Source of the DNA: Streptomyces sp. NBC_00554
Lineage (GTDB): Bacteria; Actinomycetota; Actinomycetes; Streptomycetales; Streptomycetaceae
Length of the DNA: 64,000 bases
NCBI RefSeq assembly: GCF_041431135.1
Contig: NZ_CP107799.1
Location: 3,844,001-3,908,000 of the forward strand
Direction: 5' to 3'
This document shows, piece after piece, positions 23,942 through 32,905 of the stretch (positions within the stretch are counted from its first letter, which is position 1; each line of letters opens with the position of its first letter). A program made the position numbers and the translations under genes. Below the pieces are notes generated by a model that worked only from the letters and a program-made list of their open reading frames with translations, was not told the DNA's origin and did not search any database.

Positions 23942-24322
23942 GTGCCGGCTGGAACGCTGTACCGCGGCCGGGAAGGAATGTGGTCCTGGGTGGCTCATCG
24001 AGTCACCGGCGTCCTCATCTTCTTCTTCCTGTTCGTACACGTGCTGGACACCGCTCTCGTTCGTGTATCCCCCGAGGACTACGACAAGGTCGTAGCCACG
24101 TACAAGACGCCGCTCGTCGCGCTGCTGGAGTACGGCCTCGTCGCCGCCATCCTTTTCCACGCGCTCAACGGCCTGCGTGTCATCGCCGTCGACTTCTGGT
24201 CGAAGGGCCCGCGCTACCAGAAGCAGATGCTGTGGTCCGTCGTCGGTATCTGGGTCGTGCTGATGGTGGGGGCCCTTTACCCCGTCCTCGGTCACGCATT
24301 CCGCGAAGTCTTCGGGAGCTGA
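23942..24322 (+). CDS. sdhC: Succinate dehydrogenase cytochrome b556 subunit
   Basis: The 126-aa membrane protein starts at GTG 23942 behind GGAGGG (23930-23935). It carries SWVAHRVTGVLIFFFLFVH, with the conserved Ser, His and Arg of SdhC (quinone and haem site), and three membrane helices. The second contains FHALNGLRVI with the haem-ligand His. It anchors the dehydrogenase to the membrane and passes electrons to menaquinone. It is the first gene of a tight sdhCDAB operon. Confidence 0.93.
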   Translation: MPAGTLYRGREGMWSWVAHRVTGVLIFFFLFVHVLDTALVRVSPEDYDKVVATYKTPLVALLEYGLVAAILFHALNGLRVIAVDFWSKGPRYQKQMLWSVVGIWVVLMVGALYPVLGHAFREVFGS

Positions 24323-24327
24323 CGCAG

Positions 24328-24819
24328 ATGTCCACCACTGAAACCGCCGCATCCGGCATCGGCCCCGTCGAAGGCGCGGGCGAGTTGTCGACGTACAGCG
24401 TCGACAACCCGGCGCCGCTCATCGAGGCCCCGCGCAAGCGGACCAAGAAGACCCCGAAGTCGACCCGCGGCAACTTCGAGATGTACGGCTGGCTCTTCAT
24501 GCGCCTGTCCGGCATCGTCCTGGTCGTCCTGGTCCTCGGCCACCTGCTCATCCAGCTCGTCCTCGACGGCGGCGTCTCCAAGATCGGCTTCGCCTTCGTG
24601 GCCGGCCGCTGGGCGTCCCCCTGGTGGCAGGTCTGGGACCTCGCAATGCTGTGGCTCGCGATGCTGCACGGCGCCAACGGCCTGCGTACGGTCATCAACG
24701 ACTACGCGGAGCGCGCGAACACGCGCCTGTGGCTGAAGGGCCTGCTGTACACCGCCACGGTGTTCACGATTCTGCTGGGCACGCTGGTGATCTTCACCTT
24801 CGACCCGAACATCCGCTAG
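24328..24819 (+). CDS. sdhD: Succinate dehydrogenase membrane anchor subunit
   Basis: The 163-aa protein starts at ATG 24328, 5 bases after the sdhC stop. A polar N-terminus of about 50 residues precedes three membrane helices. [20 protein letters not shown] and [14 protein letters not shown] hold the Arg and His expected for quinone and haem binding. It forms the membrane part of complex II with SdhC. Confidence 0.92.
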   Translation: MSTTETAASGIGPVEGAGELSTYSVDNPAPLIEAPRKRTKKTPKSTRGNFEMYGWLFMRLSGIVLVVLVLGHLLIQLVLDGGVSKIGFAFVAGRWASPWWQVWDLAMLWLAMLHGANGLRTVINDYAERANTRLWLKGLLYTATVFTILLGTLVIFTFDPNIR

Positions 24820-24842
24820 GCACGGGGCTGAGGCAACCACTC

Positions 24843-26597
24843 ATGAAGATCCACAAGTACGACACCGTCATCGTCGGCGCAGGCGGCGCCGGTATGCGCG
24901 CCGCGATCGAGTCGACGAAGCGCAGCCGCACCGCCGTGCTGACGAAGCTCTACCCCACCCGCTCCCACACGGGCGCCGCGCAGGGCGGCATGGCCGCCGC
25001 GCTCGCCAACGTGGAAGAGGACAACTGGGAGTGGCACACCTTCGACACCGTCAAGGGCGGTGACTACCTGGTCGACCAGGACGCCGCCGAGATCCTGGCG
25101 AAGGAGGCCATCGACTCGGTCCTCGACCTGGAGAAGATGGGCCTTCCCTTCAACCGGACGCCCGACGGGACGATCGACCAGCGCCGCTTCGGCGGTCACA
25201 GCCGTAACCACGGTGAGGCGCCGGTGCGCCGCTCCTGCTACGCGGCCGACCGCACCGGCCACATGATCCTCCAGACGCTGTACCAGAACTGCGTCAAGGA
25301 GGGCGTGGAGTTCTTCAACGAGTTCTACGTCCTCGACCAGCTGATCGTCGAGGTCGACGGCGTCAAGCGGTCGGCCGGTGTCGTGGCGTACGAGCTGGCG
25401 ACCGGCGAGATCCACGTCTTCCAGGCGAAGGCCGTGATCTACGCGTCCGGCGGCACCGGCAAGTTCTTCAAGGTGACGTCCAACGCGCACACCCTGACGG
25501 GCGACGGCCAGGCGGCGGTCTACCGTCGCGGCCTCCCCCTGGAGGACATGGAGTTCTTCCAGTTCCACCCGACCGGCATCTGGCGCATGGGCATCCTGCT
25601 GACGGAGGGCGCCCGCGGTGAGGGCGGCATCCTCCGCAACAAGGACGGCGAGCGCTTCATGGAGAAGTACGCGCCGGTCATGAAGGACCTCGCGTCGCGA
25701 GACGTGGTCTCCCGCTCGATCTACACGGAGATCCGTGAGGGCCGCGGCTGCGGCCCCGAGGGTGACCACGTCTACCTCGACCTGACGCACCTTCCCCCGG
25801 AGCAGCTGGACGCCAAGCTCCCGGACATCACCGAGTTCGCGCGCACCTACCTGGGCATCGAGCCGTACACGGACCCGATCCCGATCCAGCCCACCGCGCA
25901 CTACGCGATGGGCGGCATCCCGACGAACGTCCAGGGTGAGGTGCTGAGCGACAACACGACCGTGGTTCCCGGTCTGTACGCCGCCGGCGAGGTCGCGTGC
26001 GTGTCGGTGCACGGCGCGAACCGCCTCGGCACGAACTCCCTCCTCGACATCAACGTGTTCGGGAAGCGCGCGGGTATCGCCGCCGCCGAGTACTCGGCGA
26101 AGGCCGACTACGTCGAGCTGCCCGAGGACCCGTCCTCCCAGGTCGTGTCGCAGGTCGAGCACCTGCGCAACTCCACGGGCACGGAGCGCGTCGCAGTCCT
26201 GCGCAACGAGCTGCAGGAGTGCATGGACGCCAACGTGATGGTGTTCCGCACCGAGCAGACGATCAAGACGGCGGTCGAGAAGATCGCGGAGCTGCGCGAG
26301 CGCTACCGGAACGTCTCGATCCAGGACAAGGGCCGCCGCTTCAACACGGACCTCCTGGAGGCCATCGAGCTGGGCAACCTGCTCGACCTGGCCGAGGTCA
26401 TGGCGACCTCCGCACTGGCGCGCAAGGAGTCCCGCGGCGGTCACTACCGCGAGGACTACCCGAACCGCGACGACGTCAACTTCATGCGCCACACCATGGC
26501 GTACCGCGAGGTCGGCGACGACGGCACCGAGTCCATCCGTCTCGACTACAAGCCGGTCGTCCAGACCCGCTACCAGCCGATGGAGCGTAAGTACTAA
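24843..26597 (+). CDS. sdhA: Succinate dehydrogenase flavoprotein subunit
   Basis: The 584-aa flavoprotein starts at ATG 24843. It has the FAD fold [16 protein letters not shown], the covalent flavin histidine in [15 protein letters not shown], the active-site segment [20 protein letters not shown] and the C-terminal [14 protein letters not shown]. It oxidises succinate to fumarate in the TCA cycle on the inner face of the membrane. Its stop overlaps sdhB by one base (TAATG). All key residues are present. Confidence 0.97.
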   Translation: MKIHKYDTVIVGAGGAGMRAAIESTKRSRTAVLTKLYPTRSHTGAAQGGMAAALANVEEDNWEWHTFDTVKGGDYLVDQDAAEILAKEAIDSVLDLEKMGLPFNRTPDGTIDQRRFGGHSRNHGEAPVRRSCYAADRTGHMILQTLYQNCVKEGVEFFNEFYVLDQLIVEVDGVKRSAGVVAYELATGEIHVFQAKAVIYASGGTGKFFKVTSNAHTLTGDGQAAVYRRGLPLEDMEFFQFHPTGIWRMGILLTEGARGEGGILRNKDGERFMEKYAPVMKDLASRDVVSRSIYTEIREGRGCGPEGDHVYLDLTHLPPEQLDAKLPDITEFARTYLGIEPYTDPIPIQPTAHYAMGGIPTNVQGEVLSDNTTVVPGLYAAGEVACVSVHGANRLGTNSLLDINVFGKRAGIAAAEYSAKADYVELPEDPSSQVVSQVEHLRNSTGTERVAVLRNELQECMDANVMVFRTEQTIKTAVEKIAELRERYRNVSIQDKGRRFNTDLLEAIELGNLLDLAEVMATSALARKESRGGHYREDYPNRDDVNFMRHTMAYREVGDDGTESIRLDYKPVVQTRYQPMERKY

Positions 26598-27376
26598 TGG
26601 CAACACCGACCCTGGACAAGGCGGAGCCCGCCGACAAGCCTGAGGCAGGCTTCGCCGACTCCCCGTACATCACCGCCACGTTCCGCATCCGCCGCTTCAA
26701 CTCCGAAGTCTCGGCGGAGGCGGCCTGGGAAGACTTCCAGCTGGAGATCGACCCGAAGGAGCGCGTCCTCGACGCCCTCCACAAGATCAAGTGGGACCAG
26801 GACGGAACGCTCACCTTCCGCCGCTCCTGCGCGCACGGCATCTGCGGCTCGGACGCCATGCGGATCAACGGCAAGAACCGCCTTGCCTGCAAGACGCTGA
26901 TCAAGGACCTCAACCCGGACAAGCCGATCACGGTCGAGCCCATCAAGGGCCTGACGGTCCTCAAGGACCTGATCGTCGACATGGAGCCGTTCTTCCAGGC
27001 GTACCGCGACGTGATGCCCTTCCTCATCACGAAGGACACCAACGAGCCGACCCGGGAACGCCTCCAGTCCGCCGAGGACCGCGAGCGCTTCGACGACACC
27101 ACGAAGTGCATCCTGTGCGCGGCGTGCACGTCCTCGTGCCCGGTCTTCTGGAACGACGGCCAGTACTTCGGCCCGGCCGCCATCGTCAACGCGCACCGCT
27201 TCATCTTCGACTCGCGCGACGAAGCCGGCGAACAGCGCCTGGAGATCCTGAACGACAAGGACGGCGTCTGGCGCTGCCGCACGACGTTCAACTGCACGGA
27301 CGCCTGCCCTCGGGGGATCGAGGTCACCAAGGCGATCCAGGAAGTTAAGCGGGCGTTGATCACTCGGCGGTTCTGA
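26597..27376 (+). CDS. sdhB: Succinate dehydrogenase iron-sulfur subunit
   Basis: The 259-aa protein starts at ATG 26597 inside the sdhA stop. The 2Fe-2S site is RSCAHGICGSDAMRI with a later Cys in LACK. The 4Fe-4S and 3Fe-4S ligands are in CILCAACTSSCPVFW and CRTTFNCTDACPRGIEV. It carries electrons from FAD to the membrane quinone site. A GC-rich hairpin follows. Confidence 0.97.
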   Translation: MATPTLDKAEPADKPEAGFADSPYITATFRIRRFNSEVSAEAAWEDFQLEIDPKERVLDALHKIKWDQDGTLTFRRSCAHGICGSDAMRINGKNRLACKTLIKDLNPDKPITVEPIKGLTVLKDLIVDMEPFFQAYRDVMPFLITKDTNEPTRERLQSAEDRERFDDTTKCILCAACTSSCPVFWNDGQYFGPAAIVNAHRFIFDSRDEAGEQRLEILNDKDGVWRCRTTFNCTDACPRGIEVTKAIQEVKRALITRRF

Positions 27377-27401
27377 GGTTTTTGGTCGTACGTCGCTGTG
27401 G

Positions 27402-27435
27402 GCCCCGTTCCCGGTTTGCAAGCCGGGGGCGGGGC
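27402..27435. terminator. Terminator between sdhB and a convergent gene
   Basis: A 13-bp stem (GCCCCGTTCCCGG with CCGGGGGCGGGGC, two G-U pairs on the plus-strand RNA) has an 8-base loop. It lies between the stops at 27376 and 27454. Confidence 0.7.
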
Positions 27436-27453
27436 TTCGCGCTTGCCGGCACC

Positions 27454-28446
27454 TCACACGGCCAACGCCGCCCGTATCTGCTTGAGGGTCACCTTGTGCG
27501 TGACGCAGTCGGCGAGCCGCTCCAGCTCCGGGCGCCCGGCCCCACCCGCAAGACGGGCGAGTGCCTGCACACCGGAGCCCGCGACCGTCGCCTTCACCGG
27601 CGGCCGCTCGACCAAGGCGCCGAGGACACGCACGGTGCGCGGGTGAGCCGGCAACAGAGAGAGCAGCAGGGCGAGTCCCCGCATGGCGGGACGGTTGTAC
27701 CGGTCATACGCGCCATCGGAGCCGCCGGCGCCCTCCGCGGCCCGCTCCAGCCACACCTCGGCGGTGCGCCGAACCCTCTCCGGGCCGAGGGCGTCGGCCA
27801 ACTCGGCGGCGCGCCGGTCCCAGGCCCGAGTGTGGGCACCACCGGGCACGGCCAGCAGATGTCGTACGAGGACGATCCATCCCGCCCCGAGCGTGGACAA
27901 CTCGGCAAGCACCGAGTCGGCCCAAGGCTCACCGGGGTTGAGCACGGGCTCGGTGAGACGCTCCAGGATCGACGCGGTCGGAACGTGATCCCAGAAGCCC
28001 TCCAGCTCGGACCGGCGGAGCAGGCCCACGACTTCACCCGAGAGGGACCGCCCCGCGTCCAGAAGTGCCCCGCTCAGGACCCACAGCTCGTCCATCGTCT
28101 GCGCGTACCAGTACCGCTCGGCCCACTTCTCCAGCAACGCGTTCCAGGCATCGCACCAGGCGCCGGTGGCCGACGTCCTCGTGACCAGGGCCAGCAGCAC
28201 AAGTCCCCGCTCCCGGCCGTCGCCCACGCCACGCGTAGTGCCGACGTACTCGCCGAAGGCCTGGGCGAGCGCGTCGCGATCACCCTGGGGCATCGCCCGC
28301 AGCACGGCACCCACGCCGACCCCCTCGTGCTCCGCCGACGAGAAGAGCAGCACCTGCGCGAGCTTGTCCAAGTCACCCTTGCCGACCAGCTCTTGGACGT
28401 ACTCCACCCGCTCCCCGGCCTCCCAGGGCGACATCACGAGATCCAT
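27454..28446 (-). CDS. Hypothetical helical protein
   Basis: The 330-aa soluble protein starts at ATG 28446, MDLVMSPWEAGERVEYV. It is rich in Leu, Ala and Trp and reads as a series of paired helices resembling HEAT/ARM-type repeats (LRAMPQGDRDALAQAFGEYV, VLAELSTLGAGWIVLVRHLL). No catalytic motif, signal peptide or membrane helix is seen. In-frame upstream codons to 28557 cross the neighbouring terminator and are unlikely to be coding. Function unknown. Confidence 0.6.
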   Translation of the reverse strand: MDLVMSPWEAGERVEYVQELVGKGDLDKLAQVLLFSSAEHEGVGVGAVLRAMPQGDRDALAQAFGEYVGTTRGVGDGRERGLVLLALVTRTSATGAWCDAWNALLEKWAERYWYAQTMDELWVLSGALLDAGRSLSGEVVGLLRRSELEGFWDHVPTASILERLTEPVLNPGEPWADSVLAELSTLGAGWIVLVRHLLAVPGGAHTRAWDRRAAELADALGPERVRRTAEVWLERAAEGAGGSDGAYDRYNRPAMRGLALLLSLLPAHPRTVRVLGALVERPPVKATVAGSGVQALARLAGGAGRPELERLADCVTHKVTLKQIRAALAV

Positions 28447-28497
28447 TCCCCGAACGCTAGTACGCACCACTGACAACGACCGGCCGCGCACGACAAA

Positions 28498-28541
28498 ACG
28501 TCGGTTCCCAGGACCTGGTTGTGGTCCCTGGGAACCGACGT
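28498..28541 (-). terminator. Long hairpin terminator after the small TM2 gene
   Basis: An 18-bp stem with one bulged C (28498-28515 with 28523-28541) and a 7-base loop, 72 bases past the TM2 stop at 28613 on the minus strand. Confidence 0.8.
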
Positions 28542-28612
28542 GAGCCGGGGCCCGCATCGGCCATCGGCATCATCGCCGTGCCGGGTGCGGGCCCCCGTCG
28601 TCTGGGGCAGCA

Positions 28613-28876
28613 TCAGCCGCGCAGCACACGACCCTGCTTGTCCGTGCGGTCGTTGCTCGTGAAGAACAGGATCGCGTCGATCAGGGCCCATATGCCCAGA
28701 CCACCGCAGGTGAAGAGCTGGGCGATGGCCACGCCCGTGGAGCCGACGTAGAAGCGGCCGGCACCGAGGCCACCCAGGAAGAGCTGGAGGAGGCCCGCGG
28801 TGATCTTGGACTTGTCGGACAGGGGGCGGCCCTGGTGGTCGACGCCGAACGGTGCGTCAGGGGTGGGGACAGACAT
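28613..28876 (-). CDS. TM2 domain membrane protein, short form
   Basis: The 87-aa protein starts at ATG 28876 behind GGAG. It has a TM2 domain: two membrane helices with the turn GGLGAGRFYVGSTGVAIAQL, then FTCGGLGIWALIDAI. The C-terminus TDKQGRVLRG nearly repeats the end of the longer TM2 protein at 29585 (TDSQGRILRG), so the two are paralogues. TM2 proteins are small membrane proteins of unclear function. Confidence 0.8.
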   Translation of the reverse strand: MSVPTPDAPFGVDHQGRPLSDKSKITAGLLQLFLGGLGAGRFYVGSTGVAIAQLFTCGGLGIWALIDAILFFTSNDRTDKQGRVLRG

Positions 28877-29184
28877 GGAAGTTGCTCCTGGGATGACCGA
28901 TGAGAGACCGAAGCGGAGTGCTCCGGGGGAATCCAGGAGGGAACCCATGGCAAAAAACGCCTACTTGCGATGACGTATGACGAACCGCGCCATCCCCCCT
29001 GTGACGTCGGAAGCATAGAGAAACTGCAGGGGAGGGTGGGAGAGAGAACGCTAGATCGATCTGGATCGTTCCTGATCCGTGATCAAATTCTGGCCAATTC
29101 TCAGTGAAGTCATGGCCGACAGACAGGCAAGGGCCCTTGCCTCAACACGGGTGCCCTCAGGGCGACTCATCCGGCTCACCCTGC
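28877..29184. other. 308-bp non-coding stretch between TM2 and DUF2752 genes
   Basis: It contains the upstream region of the short TM2 gene and a perfect 18-bp palindrome, AGGCAAGGGCCCTTGCCT (29125-29142), 43 bases past the DUF2752 stop. The palindrome may be a terminator or a protein site. A GATC-rich stretch lies at 29052-29082. No gene is supportable. Confidence 0.5.
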
Positions 29185-29592
29185 TCACACGACGTTGCGG
29201 GCCACGGTCCACGCCACGGCCACCACCAGCACCAACGCCTGGGCCCGCGGGCTCAGCGTCGGCCGCCAGCGACGCCCTCGCACCCCTTCCACAAACCAGC
29301 GCCCCAACAGCACCAGCGCGAACGGTGAAGCCAGCAGGAGCATCCTGTTGTCGTGCCAGGCCGCGGTGAACTGGCCATGCATCAGGTCGTACACCATGCG
29401 GGTGCCGCCGCAGGCCGGGCAGAGCAGCCCGGTGAGGTAGCGGAACGGGCACTGGGGCAGCAGATGCCCCGGCTCGTGCGGATCGGTGCCGTAGAGATAG
29501 CCGGCGCCCGCGACCCCGGCGACGAACACCGCGAGGGGTGCCGTCGCCGGGTGCCGCAGGACGGTCCCTCGCCCGGACCCGGGTTCAGCCAC
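29185..29592 (-). CDS. DUF2752 membrane protein
   Basis: The 135-aa protein starts at GTG 29592 and overlaps the end of the upstream TM2 gene by 8 bases, so the two are probably co-translated. The family signature CPFRYLTGLLCPACGGTRMV is present, with three hydrophobic helices and a Cys-Pro pattern that may bind metal or form a disulfide. The biochemical role of DUF2752 is unknown. Its repeated company with TM2 genes suggests a joint membrane function. Confidence 0.8.
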   Translation of the reverse strand: MAEPGSGRGTVLRHPATAPLAVFVAGVAGAGYLYGTDPHEPGHLLPQCPFRYLTGLLCPACGGTRMVYDLMHGQFTAAWHDNRMLLLASPFALVLLGRWFVEGVRGRRWRPTLSPRAQALVLVVAVAWTVARNVV

Positions 29593-30070
29593 GCAGGATC
29601 CGCCCCTGGGAGTCCGTGGCGGTGTTGCCGGTCAGCAGGAGGATCCCGTCGATCAGGGCCCAGACGCCCAGACCACCGCAGGTGAAGAGCTGGGCGATGC
29701 CGATACCGACGCTGCCTATGTAGAAACGCCCGATGCCGAGGCTGCCGAGGGTGAGCTGGAGAATCCCCGCGACGATCTTCGACTTGTCGGAGTACGGGCG
29801 GCCGTACGGGTCGTAGCCGTACGGGGCGTTGGGGTCGCCGGTGTACATGCCGGGCGGCACGGCACCCATGGGGTAACCCTGCTGCGGGTAGCCGTACGGC
29901 CCGGGCTGCTGGTACCCGCCCGGCTGCTGGTACGCCCCCGGACCCGGCTGCTGGTAGGCGCCCGCCTGGTCTGCCCCGTACGGGTTCGCACCGTCGGGCG
30001 GGACGGGACCGGGGTTCGGATAGCCGTAGCCGGGCGGCTGGTCCGAGGGCTGCTGGGGCTGCTCGGTCAA
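29585..30070 (-). CDS. TM2 domain membrane protein with Pro/Gln/Gly/Tyr-rich N-terminus
   Basis: I chose a TTG start at 30070 because AGGAG stands 8 bases upstream and the next in-frame starts lie far away, giving 161 residues. The first ~95 residues are low-complexity repeats of QQPG and YGYP type (AYQQPGPGAYQQPGGYQQPG). A TM2 domain (LGSLGIGRFYIGSVGIGIAQ) and the tail TDSQGRILRG follow. The disordered N-terminus may drive clustering or protein contacts at the membrane. It overlaps the DUF2752 start. Confidence 0.78.
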   Translation of the reverse strand: MTEQPQQPSDQPPGYGYPNPGPVPPDGANPYGADQAGAYQQPGPGAYQQPGGYQQPGPYGYPQQGYPMGAVPPGMYTGDPNAPYGYDPYGRPYSDKSKIVAGILQLTLGSLGIGRFYIGSVGIGIAQLFTCGGLGVWALIDGILLLTGNTATDSQGRILRG

Positions 30071-30315
30071 GGTGATCGCTCCTGATCTCCACGCGAGGGA
30101 CGCTGGGCACGCCTGTCGATCAAATGGCCGAACAGGACTGTCGGTCATCTTGCAGGAGCGAGGGGCCTGGAGAGAAGTCAGCACCCCGGTTTGCACGCGC
30201 GAGGCGGGGCCTTCGTCCAGCGAGGAACCGCAGGACGAACCCCGCGCGGCCCGGCACTCGATCGGGTGACCCTCACCGGTATCCGTCGCCGCCAGCAGGA
30301 AGTACGTCAGGGTAC

Positions 30316-30333
30316 TAGTATGTTTACATACTA
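30316..30333. promoter_or_regulatory. Probable HigBA operator
   Basis: TAGTATGT and ACATACTA form an 18-bp inverted repeat with a 2-base centre, 15 bases before the toxin start. AT-rich DNA here fits an autoregulated toxin-antitoxin promoter. Confidence 0.7.
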
Positions 30334-30347
30334 CCCAGTGAGGGCTC

Positions 30348-30734
30348 GTGGCCTGGCATCTTGAAATGGCCGGGGAGGTTCGCGACTGGCTACACGAACT
30401 ACGGAAGAGCGACCGCACCACAGCACAGCTCGTGGGCCAAGCCATCCAGGCTCTCGTCAACGAGGGCCCCGACCTGGGGCGCCCGCTGGTGGATCGAATC
30501 AAAGGTTCCGCGCTGCACAATCTCAAGGAACTACGGCCTGGCTCAACAGGGAACAGCGAGATCCGGATCCTGTTCGCCTTCGACTCGGCACGCAGCGCCG
30601 TTCTGCTCGTAGCCGGAGACAAATCAAGGCAGTGGGCCGGGTGGTATCGCCGCTCGATCCCGCTGGCCGAGGCACGCTATGCCGAGTGGCTGGAGTACCT
30701 GGCTCAGCGGCAGAAGAAGGAGGCGCAGAAATGA
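30348..30734 (+). CDS. HigB/RelE-type toxin (phage-derived Gp49-like)
   Basis: The 128-aa protein starts at GTG 30348 and matches the Gp49-like/HigB toxin pattern: LHNLKELRPGSTGNSEIRILFAF (given here as key segments LKELRPG and IRILFAFD), then VLLVAGDKSRQWAGWY and AEARYAEWL. These proteins are ribosome-dependent mRNases. The toxin gene comes first, as in HigBA, and its stop overlaps the antitoxin start (ATGA). Confidence 0.85.
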   Translation: MAWHLEMAGEVRDWLHELRKSDRTTAQLVGQAIQALVNEGPDLGRPLVDRIKGSALHNLKELRPGSTGNSEIRILFAFDSARSAVLLVAGDKSRQWAGWYRRSIPLAEARYAEWLEYLAQRQKKEAQK

Positions 30735-31048
30735 CCAGCTTCCACTCCTGGGACGAGGTCAAGCACGAGGTCTTCGACGCCGAGGACCTCGACGAGATCT
30801 CCGCGGGAGCCCGGCGCATGGTGGCCGAGGCACGCGCACACCGGCTCGCCGAGATGCGCAGGCAACTCGGGCTCACGCAGCGCGAAGTGGCGGACCGCAT
30901 GCATGTGAGGCAGGAGCGGGTGTCCGCGATCGAGCGCGGCAAGGCGACATCCGCGGAGGTGGGGACCGTAGCGGCGTATGTCGCCGCGCTGGGCGGCGAG
31001 TTGGAGATCGTCGCCAACTTCAACGGAACCAGGGTGGTCGTGGCTTGA
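30731..31048 (+). CDS. HigA-like XRE antitoxin
   Basis: The 105-aa protein begins at ATG 30731 within the toxin stop. An N-terminal region (DEISAGARRMVAEARAHRL) leads into a helix-turn-helix (LTQREVADRMHVRQERVSAI), then a short dimerisation tail (LGGELEIVANFNG). It would bind the toxin and repress the operon at the inverted repeat near 30316. Confidence 0.87.
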   Translation: MTSFHSWDEVKHEVFDAEDLDEISAGARRMVAEARAHRLAEMRRQLGLTQREVADRMHVRQERVSAIERGKATSAEVGTVAAYVAALGGELEIVANFNGTRVVVA

Positions 31049-31278
31049 CTTGCTCCTGAGGGCTGAGGCCCTAGGGGCTTCTGGACTTCCCGTCCGTCGC
31101 TGTGGATGTTGATCGCAGCGTTCAGAGATGGCACCAGATCTCGTACAACCCTTACGCCTCACAACACGTCTTCTGTGTACTCCCGTCCCGGCCGTGTCAG
31201 CCATGACCCCGCCGGACGGGCGTCCCAGATCACCGCGGGCAGCCGAAAGGCCCCGCGCACCGCAGGAGACGCACTCAC

Positions 31279-32664
31279 TTGATAAGAAGCGCCACGCGCA
31301 TGACCCATCGCCTGGTCCTCGCGACGGCCACAGCCGCCTCGCTGACCGGCGGCCTGCTCACCCTCGCGACGGGCCCCGCGACCGCCGCCACCCCCGCCAA
31401 GTACGCGGACGACTTCAACGGCGACGGTTACCGCGACTACGCGGTCGGCGACGGCGGATCGGTCACCGTGACGTACGGGACCGCGACGGGCCCCGGCACC
31501 GTGGTGAAGACGTTCAGCCAGCGGAGCGCGGGCATCCCCGGTACGGCCGGTGACGCCGGAGGGTACGGCGACGGATTCGGCGACTCCCTCGCGAACGCCG
31601 ACTTCAACCGCGACGGATACGCCGACCTCGCCGTCGGCGACCACTCCGAGAAGGTGGGGACGAAAGTCGCGGCGGGCGCGGTCACCATCGTCTGGGGATC
31701 GTCGTCCGGCCTGGGTTCGTCGGCGACCCGTCTCTCCGTCACGACCCACTCGTACTACGGGTTCGGCGACTCCCTCGCCACCGGTGACTTCAACGGCGAC
31801 GGCAAGGCTGACCTGGCGGTCGCCGACAGCACCGGGACTACGTACATCTATCGCGGCGGCTTCGCCAAGTCCGGTACGACGGGCAAGGTGACCAAGCACG
31901 TCCCGAGCCCGAGCGTTGCCGACATCCTCGAACCGACCGCGCTCGTCGCCGGGAAGGTCACCAAGGACAAGGCCACGGACCTGTACGTCCTCGGCCAGGG
32001 TTACAAGAACGACAAGATGACGCAGGCCGCGTGGTTCCTGCGCGGCGGCACCACGGTCAAGTCGGGCAAGTTCACGACGTACAACGCCTCTTCACCGGAC
32101 TACAGCCCCACCGGCGTCATCGCGGACTTCGACAAGAACGGCTACGGCGACCTGGCCGTCAGCGACACCCCGTACAACAAGGGCGCGGGCGCGGTCGTGG
32201 TTCTCCGCGGCGGTGCGAGTGGCCCCACCACCAACTACCGCCTCGCCCAGTCCACTTCGGGTGTCGCCACCGCCGCCACCAAGAACGACGGCTTCGGTTA
32301 CGCGCTCTCCGCCGGCGACACCAACCGCGACGGCTACCCTGACCTCGCGGTCGGCGTTCCGGAGGAGAAGGTCGGCTCCGTCATGTACGCGGGCGGCGTG
32401 CACGTCCTGCGGGGTGGCAAGAAGGGCCTGACCGGCACGGGTTCGCAGTGGTTCACGCGCACGACCGCGGGCGTCCCGGGTAGCGCCACCCAGTACTCAA
32501 TGTTCGGCCTGTACGTCCGCCTCCGCGACCTCGACCGCGACGGCGACGCGGACCTCCTTATCTCGGACAACAACACCCCGAGCGTCCTGCTCCGGGGCGG
32601 CACGACGGGCATCACGACCGATGCCGCCACGGAGCCGGACCTGCGAGCAAACTTCCCGCAGTAA
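31279..32664 (+). CDS. Secreted FG-GAP/VCBS repeat protein
   Basis: The 461-aa protein is read from TTG 31279, which has AGGAG 10 bases upstream; ATG 31300 is the alternative. A signal peptide (LVLATATAASLTGGLLTLAT, cut near ATAA) is followed by six or seven FG-GAP repeats with Asp-rich calcium loops (DFNGDGYRDYAVG, DFNRDGYADLAVG, DTNRDGYPDLAVG). It would fold as a beta-propeller outside the cell. No enzyme domain is visible. It resembles the repeat part of the amidase at 15251. Confidence 0.82.
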   Translation: MIRSATRMTHRLVLATATAASLTGGLLTLATGPATAATPAKYADDFNGDGYRDYAVGDGGSVTVTYGTATGPGTVVKTFSQRSAGIPGTAGDAGGYGDGFGDSLANADFNRDGYADLAVGDHSEKVGTKVAAGAVTIVWGSSSGLGSSATRLSVTTHSYYGFGDSLATGDFNGDGKADLAVADSTGTTYIYRGGFAKSGTTGKVTKHVPSPSVADILEPTALVAGKVTKDKATDLYVLGQGYKNDKMTQAAWFLRGGTTVKSGKFTTYNASSPDYSPTGVIADFDKNGYGDLAVSDTPYNKGAGAVVVLRGGASGPTTNYRLAQSTSGVATAATKNDGFGYALSAGDTNRDGYPDLAVGVPEEKVGSVMYAGGVHVLRGGKKGLTGTGSQWFTRTTAGVPGSATQYSMFGLYVRLRDLDRDGDADLLISDNNTPSVLLRGGTTGITTDAATEPDLRANFPQ

Positions 32665-32776
32665 CGGCCCCTTGCGCGCGCCGTGGCAATGATGGTCGCC
32701 GACCACCGGTCGCGGCGCGTGCGAGTCACCTGCCCGACCCCGTCTCTCCTGGTGTCCGGATGGCGTGAAGGTCGCC

Positions 32777-32905
32777 TTACGCGTACGGAGCTCGCCACTC
32801 GGCCCATACCTCCTTCCCGCCGCTCCCACGACGCCCGTTGACGAGCAGATAGTGCCCCCACTCGTCGGCGCAGGCCCGCAGGAGCCGGAGCCCCCGCCCG
32901 CTCTC
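32777..32905 (-). pseudogene. C-terminal remnant of an ATP-binding (anti-sigma-like) protein gene
   Basis: The minus strand encodes only the last 42 residues of an HATPase-type protein: ESGRGLRLLRACADEWG and GGKEVWAEW before a stop. The usual upstream two thirds are missing. The homology ends at about 32905, exactly where plus-strand homology to a truncated XRE gene begins, as if one deletion had removed the shared 5' ends of a divergent pair. Confidence 0.7.

Noticed and set aside
24816-26606. A 596-codon minus-strand open frame opposite sdhA
   Set aside because: Its product is a Val/Leu/Asp/Arg-rich sequence without motifs, fully shadowing a certain sdhA gene.
30071-30347. A gene in the gap before HigBA
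   Set aside because: Short frames exist on both strands but lack ribosome sites and sensible products; only the operator is supported.
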